Assembly: GCA_934659445.1 (NCBI GenBank)
Contig: CAKUHV010000058.1
Location: 1-10,904, forward strand
DNA: 10,904 nt
Direction of reading: 5' to 3'
From: an uncultured Oscillospiraceae bacterium
Lineage (GTDB): Bacteria > Bacillota > Clostridia > Oscillospirales > Oscillospiraceae
In this document: one piece after another, positions 1 to 6,192 of the stretch
Layout of the letters: every line of letters starts with the position of its first letter
Numbering within the stretch: the stretch's first letter is position 1
Translations under genes and position numbers: made by a program
Notes under the pieces: model-generated
The model's database searches: none
Told to the model about the DNA's origin: nothing
What the model saw: the letters and a program-made list of their open reading frames with translations, nothing else

Positions 1-3000
1 CGCCCCCTCCTTCCTCCGCTTTTTGAGGAATATGGCAGCGCATACACAGGCTGTGAGCAGAAGCATCACGCCCGCGGCGTAATACCCGGTATCCCCGCCC
101 CCGCCGGTCTCCGGCAGCTGGGCGGTGGTGCGGTTGAGAACGCGGATGTGGTAGGCAGCGCCCGCCGGGGCCACATAGCCGTGGTCCTTCACGGTGACGT
201 TGCCGTTCTCGTTCAGCTTCAGATAGGCGGGCTGGTCGAAGGCCAGATAGCCCGCCGGGGCCAGGGTCTCGGTCAGGCGGTAGTGCTGGTTATAGCGCAG
301 GTTGTCGAAGCTGAGCTCCCCATGAGCGTCGGTCACGGCGGTCTTGACCACCGCGCCGCTCAGCGGCTCTCCGTTTTTGTCCACGGGCACCAGAGCGAAC
401 TCCGCGCCGGGAACGGCGGTCTTTCCGGAGATGTCCAGCTTTTTCAGAAAGAGCATGGGCCGCTTGGGGGTGTTCTCCGCCACAAGGGAGATGCTGTCCA
501 GCCCCGTTACTACGGTGCGGTAGCTCACGATCCAGTTGGCAAAGGTGTAGTCCGCCTTGCAGCTCTCCGCGCCGATCTTCAGCTCGCGGATGGACCAGGT
601 GACGGCCTCGCCGTTCACGATCATGGGCAGGGCCGTCCAGGCGTGGGCCCAGCCGTGGTCGCCGGTCAGGGTGACCAAGGCGGACTGGCCGCTCTCCCGC
701 AGGATGGTAGCCGCGGTGCTGGTGCTGCCGTTGGCCAGCAGCTGCACCACCACGTCGGCGCGCTCTCTGTCCTCGCAGTTCCAGCGCTTCACGGCGGTGA
801 CCTCCACGGGGTCGGAGCTGTTGCGGATGACCAGCAGGCCCTGATCATAGCGCGCCCAACCGCCGCTCTCGCTCTTGATGCCGATCGCGGCGTCCGCTAT
901 GCCGTCGCCGTCGGTGTCCTGCGTGTAGCCGATGACGACATCGCCGACGCTGTGGTAGCCCGCGGGGGTCTTTACCTCGCGGACGGTAATGTCGCCGCGC
1001 TCATAAGCGAAGCCGCTCGTGCTGATATTGGTGTAGCCGCCGCAGACAAGCGTGTCAAATGCGCCGTTTCCGGTTCCCTGAAACTCATACAGTCCGGTTT
1101 CCGTGTTATAGTCGAAGGTCATGCGCTCCCCGTCCTGATAGAGCTGGAACTCCGCCCCGGCCAGGGCCTGGCCCGTGGCGGCGTCCTCCTTCTTGATCAT
1201 CAGGGAATTGCCCCGGAAATAGATGTTGTTGAACTCCGCCCGCAGCCACTCCGGGTCCTCCAGATCGGTGGCGAAGGTGGTGCCCCTGACGGAGATGGTG
1301 CCGCCGGTACCGGTGTCCGTCTGGCCCAGGGCGGAGGAGTCCACCACGATCCACTCGGCGTAGTCCGCGCTGCCCGAAACGTCCGGCGGATACTCGGTGA
1401 TGGTCCACGCCTCGTTGTACTTCACGTCGCCGAACTCCCACAGCAGGGTGTTGTCGTCGCCGTCGCCGTCGTCAATGGGGGTCAGCCAGGCGGTGATCTG
1501 ATTGGAGGTAAGCCCCAGCGCGGTCAGGATGCGCGTCCGCTCGGCGCTGTCGGCCTGGGTGATGGTCATGATATACCGCTTGTCGGCGGCGGCAACGGCA
1601 TCGGCGTCGGCATTGACGTCGGCATTCACGGCGTAGATATAGAAGCCCTTCTTGGACTGCTGGATCAGCGTCTCGTTGCCGGAGAAGGTCTTTGTGGTGT
1701 GGACCCGGCCCTCCTTGCGTACCAGCAGGCCGTCCACGTGCCAGTCGTCCACATTGCCGTCGTTGGCCACCTTGAACTGGTACCAGCGGATGGCGTAGCC
1801 GTACTCGTTCAGGTCGTTCACGTTGACGGTAACGTATTCCCCGGCCTCGTTGGGCACGCTGAGCTGGCCGTTGGTGGCATAGGTCTTCAGCGCCTGGAAC
1901 ATATCGTTGTCGTCGGGGAACTTCGACAACCAGGGCCCGGTATCACTGCCGTAGAGGTTGCGGATGATCTTATCGTTGCTGTAATAGGTGGCGCCGTCGG
2001 TCATCTCCACGGCGTACAGCTCGTTCAGCTTCTCCGCCGTCAGGCTGCCGTCCACGCCGCCGACATAGGCGGAGAATACAACAGGGGTATAGGCATCCGC
2101 GCTGGTGCTGCCGTCGGCGGAGGAGTTATACTTCATGAAGAAGTTGACGCTTTTCAGGGGGGCGTAGTCCCACTGTCCGGTCAGCCTTACGGTCCCGTCC
2201 CTGTTGCCGTCATACTGGGCCAGCTCGCTGTAGCTGACCCGGGCGTCGGGCTGGATGAGGTCCCCCGTCTCGGTGCGCCAGCCGGTGAAGTAGACCGCGC
2301 CGTAGCGGCTGGGGACGCTTTTGAAGGACGAGACCACGGTGCGCTCGGTGACATTTTTCACCGTGTGGGCCGTGCCGGAGGCCACGGTGGCGGTGGTCTG
2401 ACCACCCTGCACTCCAGGGATGGTGGACGGCGTGTTCAGGCCGCTGGGGGTGGACCACTTCTCGTCGTAGCGCACCGTCAGGGGCGGGCCGGAGATCTCC
2501 GTAAAGGTGGTATTCTCCTCCAGCACGGCGATGGAGCCGCTGGTATAGCTTGTGGTGCCCACGACCCAATAGCCGTCCGGCACCGTCACGCTCTGTCCCG
2601 GCAGCAGGGACCGGGTGGTCACTGTGCCGTCCAGATGGCGGAAGGTGGCGGTGATGTGACTCACGGCGGTGAAGGTGAAATCGCCGCTGAGCGTCATCTG
2701 CGTGCCGCCGGTGTAGTAGTCCGAGCCGCTGCGCCAGCGCTCGAAGCCCTCCGGCAGATCGATCAGGGTGTAAGCGGAGTTGATCCGCAGCCCCGCCGCG
2801 CTGGCATACTCCATCCCGTTCACATAGTAGACCACCGTACAGGTGTCCGGCTTAGCGTAGACCGTGGCCGCCGCCCTCGGGGAAACGGAGGTGATAACGT
2901 TTCCATCCTTATCTTCCCAGTGTGCATTTGTCAGTGTCGGCAGGGTGTATGTATAGCCGCTCTCCACATAGAGCGTGGTGTTGGACTCGTTCACGGCGGA

Positions 3001-3957
3001 GCGGTCCAGCGTCAGGGTGTAGAAGTCGATAGGGGTGTAATACCCTCCCGAGCGGGAGGTAAGGATCGCATAGCGGGTGCTGGAGCCGCTGCCGAAGGTG
3101 AGTCGGTCGCTGTTGTAATTCTGCGCATTGCTGCTGAAGCTGGACTCGTCCGTTGGTTTTGAGGTGGTATAGCGGAGATAATAGCCGTTCTGAAGGTTGC
3201 TGGCGGACAAATCGGTCTCCAGCACATTGGTATAGACCGCTGCGGCGTCGGCCTTTGTGATGTAACGGGTGTTTCCGTTGCCTGTCAGCCCCCTGCTGCC
3301 CACAAAGGTCAGTTCACTGTTGAGGCGTATGTAGAAGTTGACCGTATTATTGGCGGTGCTGGGGGTGTCCCCCAAAGCGAAGGCGGCAGCGCCGCCGGCA
3401 AGCAGCTCCTGCGGCAGGGTGCTCTCGCTCTCCTGTCCGCCCGGGGCGGGCTGGACCAGGCTCTCGTTGAGCACCAGGGCCGGGGTCTCCCGGGCCTCCG
3501 TCTCGTTCAGGGCGGCGATGACCGGCTGAGTCAGGGCCGTCTGTTCCGTCATGCCCTCCCCATCGACCGGCGTATCATCGTCTCCCCCGGGGGAGACGAT
3601 GGCGGACATGTCCGCCGAGCTTTTTGACAGGATCGTTTCCAGCACGTTCTTCAGGCTCCGGCCCTCCGAGGCCGCCACCCGGCTGAGCAGGGCGTTGATG
3701 TCGTTGTCCGCCAGCCGCAGCAGATAGCAGTTCTCCCCGTGGACGTGGGCCTTCCGGCCGCATATGAGCACATCGCCGAGGTAGCAGTCCTCGCTGTGGC
3801 GGTGCTCCTGCATCCCGCAGCGGGGCGCCTGCTCCAATCCGACGGAGGAGAAGAACGCCCCCGCTGCGCCGGCCAGGGAGAGGATCAGCAGCACGCAGAG
3901 CACAGCAAAAACCCATATTCTCTTTTGCGGGTATCTTCTGTGTCCGTTCAAAACCAT
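1..3957 (-). CDS. Large LPXTG sortase-anchored surface protein (Cna-B/SpaA and InlB-like repeats), 3' end beyond window
   Basis: The frame is open for 1319 codons and leaves the window without a stop, so a few C-terminal residues may be missing. ATG at 3957 follows AGGAGGA by five bases. Residues 15-38 are a hydrophobic signal segment. Residues 47-77 hold two C-x4-H-x-H-x3-C motifs. An acidic/proline linker runs to about 200. InlB-like beta repeats lie around 320-600 (for example AVYFTGW near 553), followed by a VNFFMKY...WHVDGLLVRK module (602-749) seen in large clostridial adhesins. A SpaA-type domain (920-1002) has K922/K923 and E-box E994. A DTDGDGIAD stretch (1014-1022) could bind calcium. 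A Cna-B domain spans about 1050-1160, and a second SpaA domain (1165-1270) has K1172/K1173 and E1230. The end is LPETG (1281-1285), a hydrophobic span and KKRRK. By family, it is covalently wall-anchored and probably an adhesin or tip-pilin-like protein. I see no YPK pilin motif. The ligand is unknown. Confidence 0.93.
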   Translation of the reverse strand, partial: MVLNGHRRYPQKRIWVFAVLCVLLILSLAGAAGAFFSSVGLEQAPRCGMQEHRHSEDCYLGDVLICGRKAHVHGENCYLLRLADNDINALLSRVAASEGRSLKNVLETILSKSSADMSAIVSPGGDDDTPVDGEGMTEQTALTQPVIAALNETEARETPALVLNESLVQPAPGGQESESTLPQELLAGGAAAFALGDTPSTANNTVNFYIRLNSELTFVGSRGLTGNGNTRYITKADAAAVYTNVLETDLSASNLQNGYYLRYTTSKPTDESSFSSNAQNYNSDRLTFGSGSSTRYAILTSRSGGYYTPIDFYTLTLDRSAVNESNTTLYVESGYTYTLPTLTNAHWEDKDGNVITSVSPRAAATVYAKPDTCTVVYYVNGMEYASAAGLRINSAYTLIDLPEGFERWRSGSDYYTGGTQMTLSGDFTFTAVSHITATFRHLDGTVTTRSLLPGQSVTVPDGYWVVGTTSYTSGSIAVLEENTTFTEISGPPLTVRYDEKWSTPSGLNTPSTIPGVQGGQTTATVASGTAHTVKNVTERTVVSSFKSVPSRYGAVYFTGWRTETGDLIQPDARVSYSELAQYDGNRDGTVRLTGQWDYAPLKSVNFFMKYNSSADGSTSADAYTPVVFSAYVGGVDGSLTAEKLNELYAVEMTDGATYYSNDKIIRNLYGSDTGPWLSKFPDDNDMFQALKTYATNGQLSVPNEAGEYVTVNVNDLNEYGYAIRWYQFKVANDGNVDDWHVDGLLVRKEGRVHTTKTFSGNETLIQQSKKGFYIYAVNADVNADADAVAAADKRYIMTITQADSAERTRILTALGLTSNQITAWLTPIDDGDGDDNTLLWEFGDVKYNEAWTITEYPPDVSGSADYAEWIVVDSSALGQTDTGTGGTISVRGTTFATDLEDPEWLRAEFNNIYFRGNSLMIKKEDAATGQALAGAEFQLYQDGERMTFDYNTETGLYEFQGTGNGAFDTLVCGGYTNISTSGFAYERGDITVREVKTPAGYHSVGDVVIGYTQDTDGDGIADAAIGIKSESGGWARYDQGLLVIRNSSDPVEVTAVKRWNCEDRERADVVVQLLANGSTSTAATILRESGQSALVTLTGDHGWAHAWTALPMIVNGEAVTWSIRELKIGAESCKADYTFANWIVSYRTVVTGLDSISLVAENTPKRPMLFLKKLDISGKTAVPGAEFALVPVDKNGEPLSGAVVKTAVTDAHGELSFDNLRYNQHYRLTETLAPAGYLAFDQPAYLKLNENGNVTVKDHGYVAPAGAAYHIRVLNRTTAQLPETGGGGDTGYYAAGVMLLLTACVCAAIFLKKRRKEGA

Positions 3958-3961
3958 CTGT

Positions 3962-3968
3962 TCCTCCT
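3962..3968 (-). promoter_or_regulatory. Ribosome binding site of the surface protein gene
   Basis: AGGAGGA on the minus strand, five bases before ATG 3957 and inside the 24-base gap after the upstream stop codon. It fixes the start of the surface protein and gives the second gene of the operon a strong site of its own. Confidence 0.85.
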
Positions 3969-3981
3969 CAGCTTCAAAAGG

Positions 3982-4476
3982 TCAGTTTAGAAACAGGACC
4001 TTTCCCAGTATTCTGTCCGCCGGGACCGTGCCGATCTCCTTCAATCGGCTGTCCATGGCCTCCGTGCGGTTATCCCCCATGACGAAAAAGCTGTCCGGCG
4101 GCACAAAGCAGGGGAATTCCTGACTGCACTGTCCCGCGGAGCGCTCTGCAAGATACGGCTCCTCCAGCGCCGCGCCGTTTACCGTAACGACCCCGTCGCT
4201 GTCCACGCTGACCTGTGTGCCGCCTGCGGCGACCACCCGCCGCACCAGCAGCCTGTTGTTGTAATAAAAGGCGATGACGTCCCCCTGCCGCGCGCGGCTG
4301 GTCCTGCGCAGCAGCAGCAGCTGGCCGTTCTCCAGGGCGGGAGCCATCCCGTCGCCGTAATAGCGCACCACCGCGAACTGATAGGTAAACAGATTCAGCA
4401 GCACGATGGCCCCCGCCAGCACGGCCCCCGCCGCGATGAGCAGCGCCCGGCTCCCGCTTTGCTTTTTTGTCTCCAT
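3982..4476 (-). CDS. Signal peptidase I-like protein (S26 family), catalytic Ser and Lys replaced
   Basis: This 164-residue protein has a short cytoplasmic N-terminus, one membrane helix (about 11-33) and an extracytoplasmic S26-type domain. The boxes are recognisable. Box B reads YYGDGMAPALENG (39-51), where the family has a Ser before the Met; here it is Gly43. Box D reads LLVRRVVAAGG (76-86), where the family has the general-base Lys; here it is Arg79. Box E, GDNRTEAMDSR (134-144), is intact. It therefore appears unable to cleave by the Ser/Lys mechanism. It lies 24 bases upstream of the LPETG protein gene on the same strand, so the two are probably co-transcribed. By analogy with streptococcal SipA, which is also a signal peptidase homologue without the dyad and is needed for pilus polymerisation, it may act as an assembly or secretion factor. 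The alternative is a divergent active peptidase. The fold assignment is firm and the function is inferred. GGGAG lies 12 bases before the ATG, which is rather far. Confidence 0.88.
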   Translation of the reverse strand: METKKQSGSRALLIAAGAVLAGAIVLLNLFTYQFAVVRYYGDGMAPALENGQLLLLRRTSRARQGDVIAFYYNNRLLVRRVVAAGGTQVSVDSDGVVTVNGAALEEPYLAERSAGQCSQEFPCFVPPDSFFVMGDNRTEAMDSRLKEIGTVPADRILGKVLFLN

Positions 4477-4552
4477 AGGCAGATATTGCTCCCAGACCGA
4501 TCTATATAAATGAATAGTGCTGCCCGTCCAGATCCCGTTATCCGTCTCCGGT

Positions 4553-4558
4553 ATTATA
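4553..4558 (-). promoter_or_regulatory. Candidate -10 box of the signal peptidase-like/surface protein operon
   Basis: A consensus TATAAT on the minus strand, 76 bases before the ATG at 4476. The best -35 candidate is TTGCTT with a long 19-base spacer, so promoter strength is uncertain. It is the only consensus -10 I found between the asnA terminator and the operon. Confidence 0.45.
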
Positions 4559-4666
4559 ACCCGTCCACCCCTGAACGAAGCAACCCCTTTTACAGGGAGA
4601 GCAATGACAGCTCAGTACAATCCCCATGTTATTCTAATATATATCCTCACCCCTCGGGGCCCTTCC

Positions 4667-4698
4667 GCATGAAATGCAGGATTTTCGGCATAAAATGC
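4667..4698. promoter_or_regulatory. Two GCAT-N3-ATGC palindromes spaced 21 bases apart
   Basis: GCATGAAATGC (4667-4677) and GCATAAAATGC (4688-4698) are near-identical dyads whose starts lie 21 bases apart, about two helical turns. They sit about 110 bases upstream of the candidate -10 of the surface-protein operon and next to the T-tract of the asnA terminator. The spacing suggests a paired operator. No regulator is identified and the sites are short, so chance cannot be excluded. Confidence 0.35.
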
Positions 4699-4730
4699 AA
4701 AAAGCAGGCCCTCCCGGTGGGAGAGTCTGC
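4699..4730 (-). terminator. Intrinsic terminator on the minus strand, probably of asnA
   Basis: Read on the minus strand, a 12-base stem (one mismatch, one G-T pair) with a 3-base loop spans 4704-4730 and is followed directly by TTTTT (4699-4703). It lies about 300 bases after the asnA stop, beyond the hairpin repeats, and would insulate the surface-protein operon from asnA transcription. Confidence 0.65.
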
Positions 4731-4781
4731 CTTGATCCCGTATGTGCCGTTTCTTGGGCTTTGAGGGGGGCGGCCCCTCGA

Positions 4782-4816
4782 GATATATCCTACGCCATGC
4801 TCTTCCGTAGGGGCGG
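4782..4816 (+). repeat. 35-base direct repeat, copy 1
   Basis: This copy begins GATATATCCTACGCCATGC and matches copy 2 (4920-4954) at 31 of 35 positions by eye. Each copy runs into the left arm of a different hairpin, so the conserved part is the leader and the hairpin head varies. Confidence 0.75.
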
Positions 4817-4919
4817 ATGTCCCCATCCGCCCCTGTTTTTGCGGAGCGCCGGGTCATCGCGCCCTACGCATTCCACCCTCGCAGGGTACGGCCCGATGGG
4901 GGCATCGGGCCCTACGCGG

Positions 4920-4954
4920 GATATATCTCACGCCGTGCTCCTCCGTAGGGGCGG
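4920..4954 (+). repeat. 35-base direct repeat, copy 2
   Basis: This copy begins GATATATCTCACGCCGTGC, 138 bases after the first copy in the same orientation, and leads into the GGGGCGGCC hairpin at 4946-4970. Confidence 0.75.
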
Positions 4955-5035
4955 CCTGCGGCCGCCCCTATGGGGGTCATAGGGGGCGGAGCCCCCTATA
5001 CCACAAACGGGCGGGTGGGGAGGGTATTCAAAACC

Positions 5036-6052
5036 TTACAGCAGCATGATCCCCGCCGCCGAGCAGATGTCCAGACAGTCCTGATCCCACAGGGACGCCT
5101 GAACTTCTCCAATATGGGCCTTGCCCAGCAGCAGCATGGATACCCGGGACTGACCGATACCGCCGCCCATGGTCAGGGGCAGCTGGCCGCCCAGCAGCAT
5201 CTTGTGGAACGGCAGTGTCCGGCGGTCGTCGCATCCGGCGATGGTCAGCTGCCGGTCCAGCGATTCAGGGCTGACCCGGATTCCCATGGAGGACAGCTCC
5301 AACGCCTGACCATTCACACTGTCCCACACCAGCAGGTCGCCGTTCAGATCCCAATCATCGTAGTCAGGTGCGCGGCCGTCATGGGGTTTGCCGGACTTCA
5401 GCGCCCCGCCAATACCGATCAGGAACGTAGTGGGGTGCTCCTTGACAAAGGCGTTCTCCCGCTCCTTGGAGGTCAGGTCGGGATACAAGTCCTCCAATTC
5501 CTGAGCCGTCAGGAAGGCAACATCCGTATCCAGCTCAGGCAGCACAGACAACTGGGGAAATACAGAACGCAGGAAAGACTGGGTGTCGGCCAGCGCCTTG
5601 ACGATGGAGTTCACTGTCGCCTTCAGATAATCCGTGTTCCGGTCCTCTTCCCGGATGATCTTCTCCCAGTCCCACTGGTCCACATAGGCGGAGTGGAGGT
5701 TGTCCAGCTCCTCATCCCGGCGGATGGCGTTCATATCGGTGTACAGGCCCTCCCCCTCGTGGAACTGGTAGCGCTTCAGCGCCAGACGCTTCCACTTGGC
5801 CAGAGAGTGGACCACCACAGCCTCCCCCTCGATGCCCCGGATGTCGAAGGTCACCGGGCGCTCCACACCGTTCAGGTCGTCGTTGATGCCGCTGGACTTG
5901 GACACGAACAGGGGGGCGGACACCCGGTGCAGGCGCAGGGCGCCGGACAGCTTGTCCTCGAACAGGCGGTGGAGAAGGCTGATGGCCTTCTGTGTCTCAT
6001 AAATGGACAGCAGGGGGGAATACCCCTGGGGGATACGGGTGACATGATCCAT
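5036..6052 (-). CDS. asnA: Aspartate--ammonia ligase (asparagine synthetase A)
   Basis: Makes asparagine from aspartate, ammonia and ATP (giving AMP and pyrophosphate) in the cytoplasm. The 338 residues match the usual length of about 330. Family hallmarks are present: SSGINDDLNGVERPV (53-67), the GLYTDMNAIRRDEELDNLHS stretch (102-121), VWDSVNGQALELSSMGIRV (242-260), and the class II aminoacyl-tRNA-synthetase-like motif 3, GGGIGQSR (296-303). I place the start at ATG 6052 because AAAGGAG lies nine bases upstream and MDHVTRIPQGYS matches the family N-terminus; the 40 codons further upstream in the same frame overlap the promoter and are not family-like. The gene is monocistronic and divergent from exoA. 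Its predicted leader is only about 27 bases, so there is no room for a T-box. Identification is very secure. Confidence 0.97.
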   Translation of the reverse strand: MDHVTRIPQGYSPLLSIYETQKAISLLHRLFEDKLSGALRLHRVSAPLFVSKSSGINDDLNGVERPVTFDIRGIEGEAVVVHSLAKWKRLALKRYQFHEGEGLYTDMNAIRRDEELDNLHSAYVDQWDWEKIIREEDRNTDYLKATVNSIVKALADTQSFLRSVFPQLSVLPELDTDVAFLTAQELEDLYPDLTSKERENAFVKEHPTTFLIGIGGALKSGKPHDGRAPDYDDWDLNGDLLVWDSVNGQALELSSMGIRVSPESLDRQLTIAGCDDRRTLPFHKMLLGGQLPLTMGGGIGQSRVSMLLLGKAHIGEVQASLWDQDCLDICSAAGIMLL

Positions 6053-6061
6053 ACAGGTTCG

Positions 6062-6068
6062 CTCCTTT
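6062..6068 (-). promoter_or_regulatory. Ribosome binding site deciding the asnA start
   Basis: AAAGGAG on the minus strand, nine bases before ATG 6052. It favours this start over the longer open frame that begins at 6172, which has no comparable site. Confidence 0.85.
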
Positions 6069-6085
6069 ATCAAATATACTGGAAT

Positions 6086-6113
6086 ATTATACAGCGCTCC
6101 CCGCAAATTGCAA
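6086..6113 (-). promoter_or_regulatory. asnA promoter
   Basis: On the minus strand, TTGCAA (6108-6113) and a consensus TATAAT (6086-6091) are separated by 16 bases, a sigma-A-type arrangement. The predicted start near 6079 gives a short leader that contains only the ribosome binding site. Confidence 0.75.
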
Positions 6114-6132
6114 CTGAAAATTCCCCGTTTCC

Positions 6133-6161
6133 TTGCAATTGTGTCCCCGGCCCGATATAAT
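6133..6161 (+). promoter_or_regulatory. exoA operon promoter
   Basis: TTGCAA (6133-6138) and a consensus TATAAT (6156-6161) are separated by the ideal 17 bases. The predicted start is near 6168, about 25 bases before the exoA ATG. Confidence 0.8.
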
Positions 6162-6180
6162 GGAGGAAACACTGCACAGC

Positions 6181-6186
6181 GGAGGG
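6181..6186 (+). promoter_or_regulatory. Ribosome binding site deciding the exoA start
   Basis: GGAGGG six bases before ATG 6193. The in-frame ATG at 6133 would lie inside the -35 box, upstream of the predicted transcription start, so it is rejected. Confidence 0.85.
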
Positions 6187-6192
6187 ACTGCC

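Larger units (their letters stand above)
4763..4999. repeat. Cluster of palindromic GTAGGGGCGG-type intergenic repeats
   Basis: There are four clear perfect hairpins: 4809-4834 (stem AGGGGCGGATG, loop TCCC), 4890-4911 (stem GGCCCGATG, loop GGGG), 4946-4970 (stem TAGGGGCGGC) and 4979-4999 (stem ATAGGGGGC, loop GGA). A smaller one lies at 4763-4779. Units tend to be bounded by CGTAGGG or its complement. The first is followed by TTTTT on the plus strand and so resembles a terminator, but no plus-strand gene precedes it. Elements of this look are frequent between genes in GC-rich Clostridia; that statement is from general knowledge, not a search. Confidence 0.75.
4477..5035. other. Intergenic region of 559 bases without a gene
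   Basis: I find no convincing coding region here: the open frames are short, lack ribosome binding sites and overlap inverted repeats. From left to right it holds the candidate promoter of the surface-protein operon, two small palindromes, an intrinsic terminator facing left, and a dense cluster of hairpin repeats reaching almost to the end of asnA. Confidence 0.7.

Noticed and set aside
148..3162. Plus-strand open frame of about 1000 codons antisense to the surface protein gene
   Set aside because: It shares codon boundaries with the real minus-strand gene, has no ribosome binding site or recognisable domain, and is low in complexity. The minus frame gives clear signal peptide, Cna-B/SpaA and LPETG features.
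4704..4740. tRNA or T-box-like element
   Set aside because: The fold is a single stem with a T-tract on the minus strand. No cloverleaf, anticodon arm or T-box sequence could be made out.
4809..4840. Hairpin followed by TTTTT, looking like a plus-strand terminator
   Set aside because: No plus-strand gene precedes it. It is better explained as one member of the repeat cluster, although fortuitous terminator activity is possible.
4674..4982. Short plus-strand open frame in the intergenic region
   Set aside because: It runs through the hairpin repeats, has no ribosome binding site, and its repeated peptide is just the direct DNA repeat translated.
4763..4999. CRISPR array
   Set aside because: Only two direct copies 138 bases apart, with palindromic and unequal spacers; no regular repeat-spacer pattern and no cas genes.
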